NCBI GenBank assembly: GCA_965198025.1
Contig: OZ240237.1
Span: 2,914,001 to 2,978,000 of the forward strand
Source: CAYWWM01 sp965198025
Lineage (GTDB): Bacteria > Acidobacteriota > Terriglobia > 2-12-FULL-54-10
Length of the DNA: 64,000 nucleotides
Reading direction: 5' to 3'
The translations under genes and the position numbers were made by a program. This document shows positions 48,611-59,975 of the stretch, in pieces (the stretch's first letter is position 1; each line of letters begins with the position of its first letter). The notes under the pieces were generated by a model. It ran no database searches. It was not told the DNA's origin and was given only the letters and a program-made list of their open reading frames with translations.

Positions 48611-50721
48611 ATGATTGCGGACCACCTGACCGGCATCGAGCAGTTCGAGGCAGACCTCTGGAAGATCGCGGATAACCTGCGGGCGAATTCGCACTTCCCG
48701 TCGAACGAGTATTTCATGCCCATACTGGGCCTGATCTTCCTGCGGCACGCGACGAACCGCTACTACGAGGCGATGGCGGCGATTGACGCAGACCGGGCCT
48801 CTGGCAGGATGCCGGAACGCCCGCTGTCGGAGTCCGATTTCACGCGGCGCCGCGCCCTGATGCTGCCCAACGCGGCGTGTTATGACGTTCTGCTGGAGAT
48901 GCGCAAAGACGGTAATCTCGGCTCCGCCGTGACCGCCGCAATGGAGATCGTGGAAGACCGCTTCCCGCCGCTTGCAGGCCAACTCCCCAAGGACTACGAG
49001 CGCTTCGAAGACGATGTCCTGGAAGAGATGATGCGGACCTTCGATTCCGAGGCGCTGCGCTCGGCCTCGGGCGACGTGTTCGGGCGCATCTACGAATATT
49101 TCCTCGCGGAGTTCTCGAAGGATCGCGCGCACGACAACGGCGAGTTCTTCACCCCGCCATCGATCGTCCAGACCATCGTCAACGTCATCGAGCCCGACCA
49201 CGGCGTCGTCTTCGACCCTGCCTGCGGCTCGGGCGGCATGTTCGTGCAATCGAGCCACTTCATCGAAAGGGAGGGCGAGGACACGATGAAGCGGGCCACA
49301 TTCTACGGCCACGAGAAGACCGAGACCACCGCGAAACTGGCCCAGATCAACCTCGCCGTTCATGGGCTGCAAGGCTCCATCCGGGCTGGTAACGAAGCCA
49401 ACACCTACTACAAGGACCCGCACGAACTGGCCGGAAAGTGCAACTTCGTTATGGCCAATCCGCCGTTCAACGTGGACGAAGTGGACGCCGAGAAGATCAA
49501 GAGTGACAAACGCCTGCCGTTCGGTCTGCCCGGAGTGAACAAGTCTAAGAAGGTCTCGAACGCCAACTACCTGTGGCTCTCCTATTTCTACAGCTACCTG
49601 AACGAGAGCGGCCGTGCCGGGGTGGTCATGTCGTCGCAGGCCTCCAGCGCCGGGCGGGACGAGGCCAAGGTGCGCCAGAAGCTGGTCGAGACCGGCGCCG
49701 TGGACGTGATGATCGACATCCGCGGCAACTTCTTCTACACGCGCACCGTGCCCTGCCAGCTCTGGTTCTTCAACCGGACGAAGGAGCGCGACCCCGAGCG
49801 GGCCGATTGCGTCCTGATGCTCGATGCGCGCAATGTCTATCGCAAGGTCTCGCGCGCCATCTTCGACTTCAGCCCGGAGCAGCAGAAGAACATCGCCGCC
49901 ATCGTCTGGCTCTATCGCGGGCAGTCGGATCGCTTCCTCAAGCTGGTCGAGAGTTACCTCGAACAGGCCGTCGCGGAAGGCAAGGCGACCGCCGAGCCGC
50001 TGGGGACCTTCGAGAAGACCCTCGGCAAGCTGATCGATCTGGCCGAACCCTTTGCGACCGGGAAGCGCGATCTCGACCCGCTGGCCGGAACCTGGGAGGA
50101 ACTCACCTCTGCACAGACTGCGTTATCAGCCGACATCGCGGCGTTAGCGGCCGAAGTCGCTGCCCAAGCCGCCAACTGGGAACAGGGTGGGAACGGCGAG
50201 GCGCGGGACAACTCCGGCCTTCATGCGGCCCGGGAAGGCCTGCGCGGCATGGCCGAACGCTGCCGGGACCTGAGCAAACAGATCGATCTGGCGGCGAAGC
50301 TGGCCGGGCGGGCGGTCGATATCGCCGTGAAGGAACTGGAGGCGGGGAAATCAGACGTCTGGGCCAATGCCGATATCAACAAGGCGCGCCGGGCGCTGGA
50401 GGGCGCACGGGCCGGAGCCGTCGAGGCGCTGGGGCGGGCGCGGTATTTCGCGCGGCAGGCCGACTGGCTGCAGGAGCGGTTTCCCGAGGCCGAACTGCGC
50501 GATGTCGAAGGGTTGGTGAAGCGGGTCGACCGCAGCGAGATCGAAGCGCACGACTGGAGCCTGACCCCCGGCCGCTATGTCGGCGTGGCGCCTGAGGAGG
50601 AGGACGAGGATTTTGATTTCGAAGAGGCGCTGCGGTCCATTCACATCGACTTGGAGGGTTTGAATGAGGAGGCCGCCGTACTGGCCGCACGAATCGCCCG
50701 GAACTTCGAGGAGTTGGGCGC

Positions 50722-50725
<4 letters not shown>
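48611..50725 (+). CDS. hsdM: type I restriction-modification system methyltransferase subunit
   Basis: An N6-adenine methyltransferase subunit of 704 residues. It has the HsdM N-terminal helical domain, the AdoMet-binding motif VVFDPACGSGGMFVQSSHF (near residues 195-215), and the catalytic NPPF motif in CNFVMANPPFNVDEVDAE. ILFLRHATNRYYEAMAAID is typical of the family start. The C-terminal 200 residues are a long helical, Ala-rich extension (AALAAEVAAQAANWEQ, then AAKLAGRAVDIAVKELE) that should contact HsdS and the arms of the complex. Its last codons overlap the GTG of hsdS (GTGA), as expected for coupled subunits. Confidence 0.95.
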
Positions 50726-51967
<1,242 letters not shown>

Positions 51968-52004
51968 TGGGAACACACGGCGCCACCACGGGAGGGCGGT
52001 CACG

Positions 52005-55000
52005 ATGGCGGTGACGCGTATCAACAGCGAGGACCGGCTGGTGCAGGCAACCTGCGCCGAGCACTTGGAACAGGTGCTGGGCTGGGACAGCATCTATGCC
52101 TGGAACGAGGAGACGTTCGGGACAGACGGCACTCTGGGCCGGGCCGACACCAGGCAAGCGGTACTGACCCGCGACCTGCGAGCGGCGCTGGAACGGTTGA
52201 ACCCCGACCTGCCGACCTCGGCCATCGACGACGCCATGCGGGACCTGACGGTGTACGACGTCAGCCGCTCGATGGCGCAGCACAACCGAGACTTCTATCG
52301 GCTGCTCCGCAATGGCGTGCCGGTGGAATACCGGGACGCCCAGGGACGCCGGAAATCCGCCCGCGCGCGGGTGATCGACTTCGACAACGCGCCCGGTTCG
52401 AACCGCTTCCTTGCCGTTCGCGAGCTGAAGCTGACCGGCATCCGCACGCCCAACTACAACCGCCGCGCCGATCTGGTCTGTTTCGTGAACGGCCTGCCGC
52501 TGGTCTTCATCGAGCTGAAGGCGGTCTACAAGAACATCCGCGAGGGCTTCGACAACAACCTGTCCGACTACATGGACGAGAACGTGATCGCCCACGCCTT
52601 CCATCACAACGCTTTCCTGGTCGTTTCGAACGGCGACCGCGCCCGCTACGGCTCGATCACCGGCGATTGGGATCACTTTGCCGAGTGGAAGCGGCTTGAC
52701 GAAGCGGACAGGGGGAGTCTGGAAGCCAAGGTTCTGTTGAACGGCATGCTGGAGCATGATCGGCTGCTGGACATTGTCGAGAACTTTATCCTGTTCGACG
52801 AGAGCAAGCCGGGCGCTACCCGGAAGGTCATTGCGCGGAACCATCAGGTGCTGGGCGTCAACCGGGCGGTGGCCTCGGTGGAGCAGCAGGAAGAGCTGAA
52901 ACGGGAGTTTCCGCCGGAGCAACGCCTACGGCGCCGCGTCGTCGAATTGCCGCTTGAATCCAAAGAGCCAGTCCAGGAAGCACCCGCCCGATCCCCGGCG
53001 ACTGAGCGGTCACCGTTCATTCCCGAAGGGCCGGTCGACATTATCGAGCGGGCGCATCCCGACCTCGGACGGCTGGGGGTGTTCTGGCATACCCAGGGCA
53101 GCGGCAAGTCCTATTCCATGGCCTTCTTCGCCGAGAAGGTGCGACGGAAGCTGGAAGGCAATTTCACGTTCCTGCTGATGACCGACCGAAACGATCTCGA
53201 CGGCCAGATCTACAAGACTTTCGTCGGCTGCGGCATCGCCGACGACAAGACGCCTCGGGCCGCGTCGGGCGACGATCTGGAAAAGCTGCTGAAGGAGAAC
53301 CACCGCTACGTCTTCAGCCTGATCCACAAGTTCAACAAGGACGTCGATCCGAAGCAGCCCTACAGCGAGCGCGACGACATCATCGTGATCTCGGACGAGG
53401 CGCATCGCACGCAGGCGGGGCGGCTGGCGCGCAACATGCGCCTCGCGCTGCCGAACGCGGCCTTCTTAGGCTTCACCGGCACGCCGCTTTTCAAACAGGA
53501 CCAGATCACCAAACGCATCTTCGGCGATTACGTCTCTCGATACGATTTCAAGCGGTCCGAGGAAGACGGCGCGACCGTCAAGCTAGTCTACGAGAACCGG
53601 GGCGAGAAGCTGGGCGTGGCGCGGGCGGATTTGAACGACCGCATTGCGGCGAAGATCGAGAAGGCCGAACTGGACCCCGACCAGGAGGCGCTGCTGGACA
53701 AGCTGCTGGGTCAGGACTACGAGGTCATCACCGCGGATGAACGGCTCGACAAGATCGCCGCAGATTTCGTCGAGCACTGCGCGACCCGTTGGGAATCGGG
53801 CAAGTCGATGATGGTCTGCATCGACAAGATCACCTGTGCCCGGATGCACCAGTTGATCGTTCCACGATGGCAGGCGAAGGCGGCGGCGGTCCGGGCAGCG
53901 GCCGAAGCGAAACGCGCGCAGGCGCAGGCGGCGGGTGACGAGACCCGTCGCGCCGCGCTTGAGGAGGAGGCGCAGCGGCTGGCAGCCCAAGCGGTCTGGC
54001 TCGATGAGACCATCGTTGAGATCATCATCAGCGAGGCGCAGAACGAGGTTGAAGACTTCAAGAAATGGGGCTTCGACATCATCCCTCACCGCGACCTGAT
54101 GAAGAAGGGCTTCGAGACCGCCGACGGTAAGAGGGTAGAGGTAGAAACCGCGTTCAAGAACCCGGAGCATCCCTTCCGCGTTGCCATCGTCTGTGCCATG
54201 TGGCTGACCGGATTCGATGTCGAGTGTCTCTCGACGCTTTACATCGACAAGCCCATGAAGGCGCACAGCCTGATGCAGGCGATCGCGCGGGCGAACCGGG
54301 TGTATCCCGGCAAGGATTTCGGCCTGATCGTGGACTACAACGGCATGCTGAAGAGCCTGCGGGAGGCGCTGGCGCAGTATGCGCTCGGCGATGACGGCGC
54401 CGGCGGCGAGGAGATCGTCGCGCCGATCGAGGAACGTGTGCAGGCCCTGATCGAGGCCATCGAGGCAACAGAGGCGCATCTGCGCGGGCTCGGCTTCGAC
54501 CCGGCAACGCTCGTCGGCTCGACCGGTTTCGCGCGCATCAAGGGGCTGAAGGATGCGGTCGAGGCGGTCTATTCCAGCGACGAGGCCAAGCGCCGATTCG
54601 AGATCCTCGCCCGGCAGGTGTTCGTCCGTTTCAAGGCATTGCTGATGGAGCCGTCGGCGTTTGCCTACGCCGAGCGGCACGACAATATCGAGGCGATCTA
54701 CAAGAAGCTGACGGAGCGGCGCGATACTGCGGACGTGACAGAACTCCTGAAGGAGCTGCACCGGATCGTCAACGAGGCGATCCGCACGCAGGCGCCGGGC
54801 GATGACCAGGCCGAGGGTCTGACTTTCGACCTCAGCAAGATCGACATGGAAAAGCTGCGCGACGAGTTCGCAAAGAAGGTCCGGCACAAGGCAACGGCGC
54901 TTCAGGACATCCGCGAGATCGTCGAGCAGAAGCTGGAAGAAATGTTGAAGCGCAACCCTTTGCGCATGGACTACCAGCAGAAGTACGAGGAGATCGTCGA

Positions 55001-55418
55001 CGACTACAACCGCGAGAAGGACCGCGTCAACATCGAGAAGACCTTCCAACGGCTGATGGAACTCATGGACGAGTTGGACGCGGAGCAGAAGCGCGCAATC
55101 GCGGAAGGTCTCAATGAAGGCGAACTTGCGCTGTTCGACTTGCTGAAGAAGGACGGTCTTGCAAAGGCTGAGCGGGAGCGCGTCAAACAGGCGAGCCGCA
55201 ACCTGCTGGCATCCATAAAGGCGCGTCTCTCCGAGCTCGACCGTTTCTGGGAGAAGGAGCAGACCAAGGCGGATGTCGAGGTGTTCATTCTCGACGAGGT
55301 ATACACCAGTCTGCCGACCCCGCCGTTCACTGCCGAGGAGAAGAAGGCGGCCGCTGCCGAGGTCTATGCACATGTCTGGCAACAGGCCGTCAGAGGTGAA
55401 TTTGCCAGGGCGGCGTGA
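52005..55418 (+). CDS. hsdR: type I restriction-modification system restriction subunit
   Basis: A motor-nuclease subunit of 1137 residues. I begin at ATG 52005 (MAVTRINSEDRLVQATCAEH), which has GGAGG upstream. The N-terminal nuclease domain has the PD-(D/E)xK-type core RRADLVCFVNGLPLVFIELK. The helicase part has HTQGSGKSYSMAFFAEKV (Walker A), LLMTDRNDLDGQIYKTF, IIVISDEAHRTQAGRLARNM (DEAH box) and AFLGFTGTPLFK (motif III). Motif VI is represented by SLMQAIARANRVYPGKDFGL. The C-terminal helical arm follows. It is intact, but without a working HsdS it cannot be directed to a target. Confidence 0.95.
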   Translation: MAVTRINSEDRLVQATCAEHLEQVLGWDSIYAWNEETFGTDGTLGRADTRQAVLTRDLRAALERLNPDLPTSAIDDAMRDLTVYDVSRSMAQHNRDFYRLLRNGVPVEYRDAQGRRKSARARVIDFDNAPGSNRFLAVRELKLTGIRTPNYNRRADLVCFVNGLPLVFIELKAVYKNIREGFDNNLSDYMDENVIAHAFHHNAFLVVSNGDRARYGSITGDWDHFAEWKRLDEADRGSLEAKVLLNGMLEHDRLLDIVENFILFDESKPGATRKVIARNHQVLGVNRAVASVEQQEELKREFPPEQRLRRRVVELPLESKEPVQEAPARSPATERSPFIPEGPVDIIERAHPDLGRLGVFWHTQGSGKSYSMAFFAEKVRRKLEGNFTFLLMTDRNDLDGQIYKTFVGCGIADDKTPRAASGDDLEKLLKENHRYVFSLIHKFNKDVDPKQPYSERDDIIVISDEAHRTQAGRLARNMRLALPNAAFLGFTGTPLFKQDQITKRIFGDYVSRYDFKRSEEDGATVKLVYENRGEKLGVARADLNDRIAAKIEKAELDPDQEALLDKLLGQDYEVITADERLDKIAADFVEHCATRWESGKSMMVCIDKITCARMHQLIVPRWQAKAAAVRAAAEAKRAQAQAAGDETRRAALEEEAQRLAAQAVWLDETIVEIIISEAQNEVEDFKKWGFDIIPHRDLMKKGFETADGKRVEVETAFKNPEHPFRVAIVCAMWLTGFDVECLSTLYIDKPMKAHSLMQAIARANRVYPGKDFGLIVDYNGMLKSLREALAQYALGDDGAGGEEIVAPIEERVQALIEAIEATEAHLRGLGFDPATLVGSTGFARIKGLKDAVEAVYSSDEAKRRFEILARQVFVRFKALLMEPSAFAYAERHDNIEAIYKKLTERRDTADVTELLKELHRIVNEAIRTQAPGDDQAEGLTFDLSKIDMEKLRDEFAKKVRHKATALQDIREIVEQKLEEMLKRNPLRMDYQQKYEEIVDDYNREKDRVNIEKTFQRLMELMDELDAEQKRAIAEGLNEGELALFDLLKKDGLAKAERERVKQASRNLLASIKARLSELDRFWEKEQTKADVEVFILDEVYTSLPTPPFTAEEKKAAAAEVYAHVWQQAVRGEFARAA

Positions 55419-55551
55419 TGAGCCGGGAGAGCATAGCGGCCCTTGGCGCTGTCGCTGGCTTCCGGGATTCGAGGGGCTGTCTTCAGGGCAGGCGAAGAGC
55501 AGATCCCTAGTCGGCCCTCGCCTTGGCTCGGCGAAACGACATCGACATGCC

Positions 55552-55577
55552 CGAAACGACATCAATATGTCGTTTCG
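55552..55577. terminator. perfect hairpin after hsdR
   Basis: CGAAACGACAT (55552-55562) and ATGTCGTTTCG (55567-55577) form an 11-bp perfect stem with a CAAT loop. A second direct copy of CGAAACGACATC begins at 55532. There is no T-run, so it may be a repeat-type hairpin rather than an intrinsic terminator. Confidence 0.45.
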
Positions 55578-55614
55578 TGTCCTCGGGATGACAGCGAAGA
55601 GCTAAAGAACAGAC

Positions 55615-55680
55615 CCACGGCACAACAAGCGTGCCGTGGCTACAGGGCTCGAAGAATCAGTGCAGGCCAGAGGCCTGTCG
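55615..55680. repeat. REP-like palindromes
   Basis: CCACGGCAC (55615-55623) pairs with GTGCCGTGG (55631-55639), and CAGGCCAGAGGCCTG follows near 55663, ending in TGTCGCTAC. The second part recurs as CAGGCCGGAGGCCTGTCGCT near 62752. The bases 55419-55773 otherwise contain no gene. Confidence 0.6.
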
Positions 55681-55773
55681 CTACGGCAGGTGGGAATAGC
55701 GAAACGAGGCTGCGTTGTTTCCCGTTGCCGGTATACTAAATCCCCGCATTGCATCGGGAGGAATCCGTCACCC

Positions 55774-56631
55774 ATGCCACAGTCGACGGCACAGGCTGCA
55801 CCCCGGCTCGATCACGTTGTGGTGGACACCCGCGACGGGATGGACGAAGCCGTGCGAGCGTACCGTTCCCTGGGCTTCCAGTTGACCGAGCGGAGCCAGC
55901 ACACGCTGGGCTCGATCAATCATCTGGCCGTGTTCGAGACCGACTACATCGAGCTGTTGGGTTTCGATCCGAAGGGAGAGACAATCCGGCCGGACATCCA
56001 GGCGTGGCCGGTGGGCTTGAACGGTCTGGTGTTCGCGCTGGACCGACCGGAGGAACTGCATCGCGAGCTGCGGGGCCGAGGCGTTGCGGTGAACGACCTG
56101 CAGTCGTTCTCCCGTCCGGTGAATCTCGGGGGAGGCGCAAGTCAGGACGCGAAATTCCGGGTGGTGCGGCTGCGCGCCGGGACTGCGTCGTTCGGCAGAG
56201 TATACTTCTGCCATCACCTGACGCCGGAACTGATCTGGCGGCCGGAGTGGCGCGGCCACGCGAACGGCGCGCGCTCGGTGGCCCGAATCCTGATCGCTGC
56301 GGGCGACCCGGGGACTGCGGCCGGCCTGCTGTCCCGGATGTTCGGGGAAGCGATGCGCCCCGGTCCGGAGGGAGCCTGGACGCTGGAAGCCGGAAGCGTC
56401 ACGGTGGAGCTCGTCACACGCGCAGAGCTTTCGCAGCGGCTCGGCGATTGCGCTCCCGACGCGGCCGGGCGGGCGGACTACATGGCGGCCCTAACGGTCC
56501 GCACCGCATCGCTGGCCCAAGCAGCGCAGGCACTGGAGGCCGGCGGGGTGACAGCCGCGCGCGCCGAAGAGCACCGCATACTGGTTCCTGCAAGGGCGGC
56601 CATGAACGTGGCCGTGGAGTTTGTGGAGTGA
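55774..56631 (+). CDS. VOC/glyoxalase-like domain protein
   Basis: A 285-residue protein with a glyoxalase-like (PF13468-type) fold. ATG 55774 is preceded by GGGAGGAA. It opens APRLDHVVVDTRDGMDEAVR and GFQLTERSQHTLGSINHLAV, followed by FETDYIELLGFDP, the paired strands of a VOC module, and a second half that carries VYFCHHLTPELIWRPEWRGH with conserved His. Members include a large group of putative dioxygenases or isomerases of unknown substrate. The GTG of the LLM oxidoreductase lies 19 bp behind its stop, so the two are probably one operon acting on a common compound. Confidence 0.8.
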   Translation: MPQSTAQAAPRLDHVVVDTRDGMDEAVRAYRSLGFQLTERSQHTLGSINHLAVFETDYIELLGFDPKGETIRPDIQAWPVGLNGLVFALDRPEELHRELRGRGVAVNDLQSFSRPVNLGGGASQDAKFRVVRLRAGTASFGRVYFCHHLTPELIWRPEWRGHANGARSVARILIAAGDPGTAAGLLSRMFGEAMRPGPEGAWTLEAGSVTVELVTRAELSQRLGDCAPDAAGRADYMAALTVRTASLAQAAQALEAGGVTAARAEEHRILVPARAAMNVAVEFVE

Positions 56632-56650
56632 CCCAGATCAGGAGGATTCC

Positions 56651-57646
56651 GTGGCATCGTTCGGACTCACGCTGGCGAATCGCGCCGTGATTATCGGCGC
56701 CCTGCAGGTGAGCGACCTGCTGGAACTAGCGCAACGAGGGGAGGCCTCGGGCCTGTTCGACACCATCTGGGTCGGCGACAGCATGGTGGCCAAGCCGCGG
56801 CTGGAGTCGGTGACGCTGCTTTCGGCGCTGGCCGCGGCGACGAGCAAAGTGCGGCTGGCGGTGGGATGCATGGCGACGTTCGTGCACCGGCACCCCGTGA
56901 TGTTCGCGCACCAGTGGGCGAGCCTCGACGTGCTGTCGCAGGGGCGGTCGTTGCTGGCCGTGTGCCTGGGCGGACCGAACGAACAAAGCCCGGCCCAGGC
57001 GCTGGAGCACCAGGTGATGGGCATCCAGGCGAAGGAGCGTCCGGCGAGGCTGGAGGAAGGAATCGTGATTCTCCGCAAGCTGTTCCACGAGGAGAAAACA
57101 TCGCATCCAGGGCGGTTCTACCAGTTCGAGAACCTGACGATCCACCCGCACCCGGTGCAGAATCCCTGTCCCATCTGGATCGCCAGCAACCCAACCGGCT
57201 TAACCTGGCGAGACGGGGCGAGCGCTTCGGAAGCGGTGATCGAGCGGAGCCTGCGGCGCGTGGCACGGTACGCCGACGGCTGGATGACCAACAAGATCGC
57301 GCCGCGACAGTTCCGGGAGCAGTGGTCGCGAATCCAGACGATGGCGCGCGAAGAAGGCCGCGACCCCGCGAAGCTGCAAAGCGCCCTCTATCACAACGTC
57401 AATGTAAACGAAGACCGCGCCGCGGCGCTGGCCGATGCCAAGGGATTTCTCGACAAGTACTATTCATCCAATTTCAGCCCCAAATTCGTGGAAGGTTTTA
57501 CCACCGCCGGGAGCCCGGAGCAGTGCATCGCGGAACTGCGGTCGTATTTCGCAGCGGGCCTGGATCACATCACGCTGCGAATGGCGTCGTGGGATCAGGC
57601 GGGCCAGTTCAAGAGATTTGTGGAGGAAGTAGCGCCGGCGTTTTGA
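56651..57646 (+). CDS. LLM-class flavin-dependent oxidoreductase
   Basis: A luciferase-like monooxygenase-family protein of 331 residues that uses reduced flavin or F420. The GTG at 56651 is preceded by AGGAGG at 5 bp; the start at 56621 would overlap the VOC gene. Family segments are GLFDTIWVGDSMVAKPRLES, VRLAVGCMATFVHRHPVMFA, ASLDVLSQGRSLLAVCLGG, and the C-terminal KYYSSNFSPKFVEGFTTAGS with PEQCIAELRSYFAAGLDHIT. It is coupled to the VOC gene upstream. The substrate is unknown; related proteins act in oxidation of sulfonates, nitriles or aromatic compounds. Confidence 0.88.
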   Translation: MASFGLTLANRAVIIGALQVSDLLELAQRGEASGLFDTIWVGDSMVAKPRLESVTLLSALAAATSKVRLAVGCMATFVHRHPVMFAHQWASLDVLSQGRSLLAVCLGGPNEQSPAQALEHQVMGIQAKERPARLEEGIVILRKLFHEEKTSHPGRFYQFENLTIHPHPVQNPCPIWIASNPTGLTWRDGASASEAVIERSLRRVARYADGWMTNKIAPRQFREQWSRIQTMAREEGRDPAKLQSALYHNVNVNEDRAAALADAKGFLDKYYSSNFSPKFVEGFTTAGSPEQCIAELRSYFAAGLDHITLRMASWDQAGQFKRFVEEVAPAF

Positions 57647-57680
57647 GCGTGATTGGGGGCCTCCCGTGACCCGAGCGGCC

Positions 57681-58397
57681 CTATTTCAGCTCGAATTCGA
57701 CGAATTCGATGAGGGTCGTGCCGGTGTTTTTCACCGCCCTCGTCTGCCCGGCATCCTGCCAGATGAAATCGCCAGCGTACGGAGCCATGCCACGATCGGC
57801 CGATCCGGGCACCACTTCGGCCAGTACGCCGCCGTGGGCGTAGACGCGGAGTCCCGGCGCCGTTTGCGTGATCTGCCCGGTCGCCTCTCCCGGTTTCAGA
57901 ACCACACGCCAGGCCCGGACCCGCGCGTTGTCCATGATCCGGGTGTAACCGGCGACGCCCGCGCGGTCCGACACCAAGGTTCCGGCGGGCGCGCGATCTT
58001 TCAGGATGACGGAGATGCTGTGGTTCGGCGTCGGCCCAACATTGGTCGCCTTGTGCGTACGCGGGCCGTCTCTGGTGATATTCGTAAACCTCGCACGGCC
58101 CGGTCCACCGTCGCCGCCCGTACCCGGGGCGCTGACTTCGGACGAGCCGTACGTCTGGCTCGTCTGAGAAGCCGGTGTCAGGTTCACGGACACGGAGTCC
58201 GCATAATGGGTGTGGTAGCCGGTGTTGCGGCCGGGCGGAATATTGACGTGCAGCAGGATGATGTAGTCGTTGGAGAAGACCGGAATGTGGAACGGCGCCT
58301 TGTCCATGGGCACCGGCTTTTCTTCGAGCTGCGCGGAAGCCGGCTGCGCCAGCACGCAGGCGAGCACAAACAACGATGTTGATACGACATGCCTCAT
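57681..58397 (-). CDS. secreted cupin-domain protein
   Basis: A 238-residue exported protein; I begin at ATG 58397, which has GGGGAGG upstream. The signal peptide (LFVLACVLAQPASAQ) precedes a double-stranded beta-helix: ILLHVNIPPGRNTGYHTHYA with the cupin metal motif, and RVRAWRVVLKPGEATGQITQ as the second motif, ending TLIEFVEFELK. The first cupin has a possible metal site through YHTHYADS, the second has lost most histidines. It is convergent with the LLM gene. The reaction, if any, is unknown. Confidence 0.8.
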   Translation of the reverse strand: MRHVVSTSLFVLACVLAQPASAQLEEKPVPMDKAPFHIPVFSNDYIILLHVNIPPGRNTGYHTHYADSVSVNLTPASQTSQTYGSSEVSAPGTGGDGGPGRARFTNITRDGPRTHKATNVGPTPNHSISVILKDRAPAGTLVSDRAGVAGYTRIMDNARVRAWRVVLKPGEATGQITQTAPGLRVYAHGGVLAEVVPGSADRGMAPYAGDFIWQDAGQTRAVKNTGTTLIEFVEFELK

Positions 58398-58429
58398 GAG
58401 TTCCTCCCCAGTATTTGGAGTTCTGTGCC

Positions 58430-58697
58430 GATTCAGATCATATTGAAGACCTATACCTGAGTTCAATCCAAATCCGACGTGATTACAGACATGGCCTCAC
58501 TCTCGGAGTTCTTGTTGTCGAGTGCGCAAAAGCTTTAGAGAAACGTCCTTCCAATTGTCTTCGCAGCTGTGTGCAGCGGAATAACACGCATGCAATCCGT
58601 CTTTGTACGAAACTGGGGTTCGAATTGAAAGATGGTCCCGGAAATGATCGTAGTCTGGACGTGATCGGAACGAGAGAGATGCTCCATTCAAAGCTTA
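58430..58697 (+). pseudogene. C-terminal remnant of a GNAT acetyltransferase
   Basis: The frame reads YLSSIQIRRDYRHGLTLGVL, then NNTHAIRLCTKLGFELKDGP, which matches the second half of a GNAT fold (strand, acetyl-CoA loop-like segment, and the N-x-x-A-x-x-L-Y-x-K-x-G-F ending), although the canonical Q/RxxGxG/A loop has decayed (RHGLTLG). The N-terminal half is missing. The remnant runs into the left end of the dispersed repeat at 58698. Confidence 0.5.
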
Positions 58698-59059
58698 TTA
58701 CACCATTTTTAGGGTTGGTGCAGCGCAGCCACAAAGTAGGGACGGGCCTGTGTTCTATGGGGGCAGGCAGGAATGCCTGCCCTACCTTGTCGCTGCGCCG
58801 AGGCTCCGCGACAGCCTTCGGCAGAGCGGAAGAGGATTCTTACAACCGCGTTTTGGCACGGTTGAAACCGTGCCCTTCCGCACGACAGAACAGCCCACGG
58901 CAGAAAAAAACGGGTAGTGGTTACTCGCTCAAAACCACCGCTCCCTTGCGGTCGCGGCTCGGATTCAGAACCATCGCTCCCTGGTCTGAGCTCTCAAGAG
59001 GCAGGCAAGAATGCCTGCCCTACCTGCGGGCTATACAGCTAATGCTGAGAATGGTCTAG
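58698..59059. repeat. long dispersed repeat with CTAG-type end, copy 2
   Basis: This 362-bp copy is almost identical to that at 2839-3231 in order and sequence. It lacks about 29 bp (the segment between the two CGGCTCGGAT motifs). It begins TTACACCATTTTTAG and ends CTGAGAATGGTCTAG. It has the same hairpin cores. It contains no gene. Confidence 0.85.
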
Positions 59060-59244
59060 CGATCTTAAAGAACGACTTGCGCAAAAATATGAGGCCGGCA
59101 ACTGAAAACCACCTCGACAATTCAAACTGAGGCATTGCCCGGCTCCGCTTTCGATTGACACCCCACCTGCAATCATGGTTCTATGGAGTAGTTCGTTGGA
59201 CCGAATTTGCGGATTACAATTCTTTCAGGACAAGGAGAACCGAC

Positions 59245-59871
59245 ATGAGTAAAATGCAACTAATTGTTGGCGTGATCGGCCTCAGTCTGGCAGGCTCATG
59301 CCTGGCCCTCGCCCAGGACGCGCCGCCCCCCATGACCTTCTTCGCAACCAGCAATGGCCCCGGCAACGGCGGGGATCTGGGCGGCGTCGCGGGAGCCGAC
59401 GCGCACTGCCAGATGCTGGCGGAGTCAGTGGGAGCAGGCGGCCGCACGTGGCGGGCCTACCTCAGCACCCAGGGCTCAGGCGCCATCAACGCCAGGGACC
59501 GCATCGGCAGCGGCCCGTGGCATAACGCCCGGGGAGCCTTGGTCGGCAACAACACCGAAGATATACACGGCATGAACCACCGCTTCAATGCCCAGTCAAT
59601 TTTAGACGAGCGGGGGCGGCAGATCCCGTGGGGCGGATTCGTTCCCAATCGGCATGACGTGCTGACCGGCTCGCGGGGCAACGGCACAGCCTTTCCGGCC
59701 GGCGACGACATGACGTGCAACAACTGGACCAGCAGCAGCACCGGAAAAGCCCGCATCGGGCATCACGACCGGGCCAACTGGAATTCGGCGCATGACACGC
59801 GCGGCTGCAGCCAGGATCAGTTGCGGCAGTCGGGCGGCGACGGCTTGTTCTATTGCTTTGCGACACAGTAG
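59245..59871 (+). CDS. secreted lectin-like protein
   Basis: A 208-residue exported protein; ATG 59245 follows AAGGAGAACC. The signal peptide (IVGVIGLSLAGSCLALAQ) is followed by a domain resembling endostatin/C-type-lectin-like folds annotated as lectin in several bacteria: GGVAGADAHCQMLAESVGAG, TWRAYLSTQGSGAINARDRI, GPWHNARGALVGNNTEDIHG, and the C-terminal TCNNWTSSSTGKARIGHHDR, with four cysteines suitable for two disulphides. Function is unknown; such proteins may bind sugars at the cell surface. Confidence 0.7.
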   Translation: MSKMQLIVGVIGLSLAGSCLALAQDAPPPMTFFATSNGPGNGGDLGGVAGADAHCQMLAESVGAGGRTWRAYLSTQGSGAINARDRIGSGPWHNARGALVGNNTEDIHGMNHRFNAQSILDERGRQIPWGGFVPNRHDVLTGSRGNGTAFPAGDDMTCNNWTSSSTGKARIGHHDRANWNSAHDTRGCSQDQLRQSGGDGLFYCFATQ

Positions 59872-59975
59872 CCGTTGGTTGTTCGGTATTGGTTTGGCGC
59901 AGGCCGGCGCGAAAGACACAGGCCGGTTTGCGCCAAACGTGTTTTTGGAGACGGAGACAGCGGGCTGATTCGGGG

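Noticed and set aside
47783..49423. 546-codon minus-strand frame with Asn-Arg-Lys repeats
   Set aside because: The repeats come from the 9-bp array and the rest is the complement of the hypothetical gene and hsdM.
53583..55565. 660-codon minus-strand frame opposite hsdR
   Set aside because: It mirrors the HsdR helicase and C-terminal region, whose motifs are clear on the plus strand.
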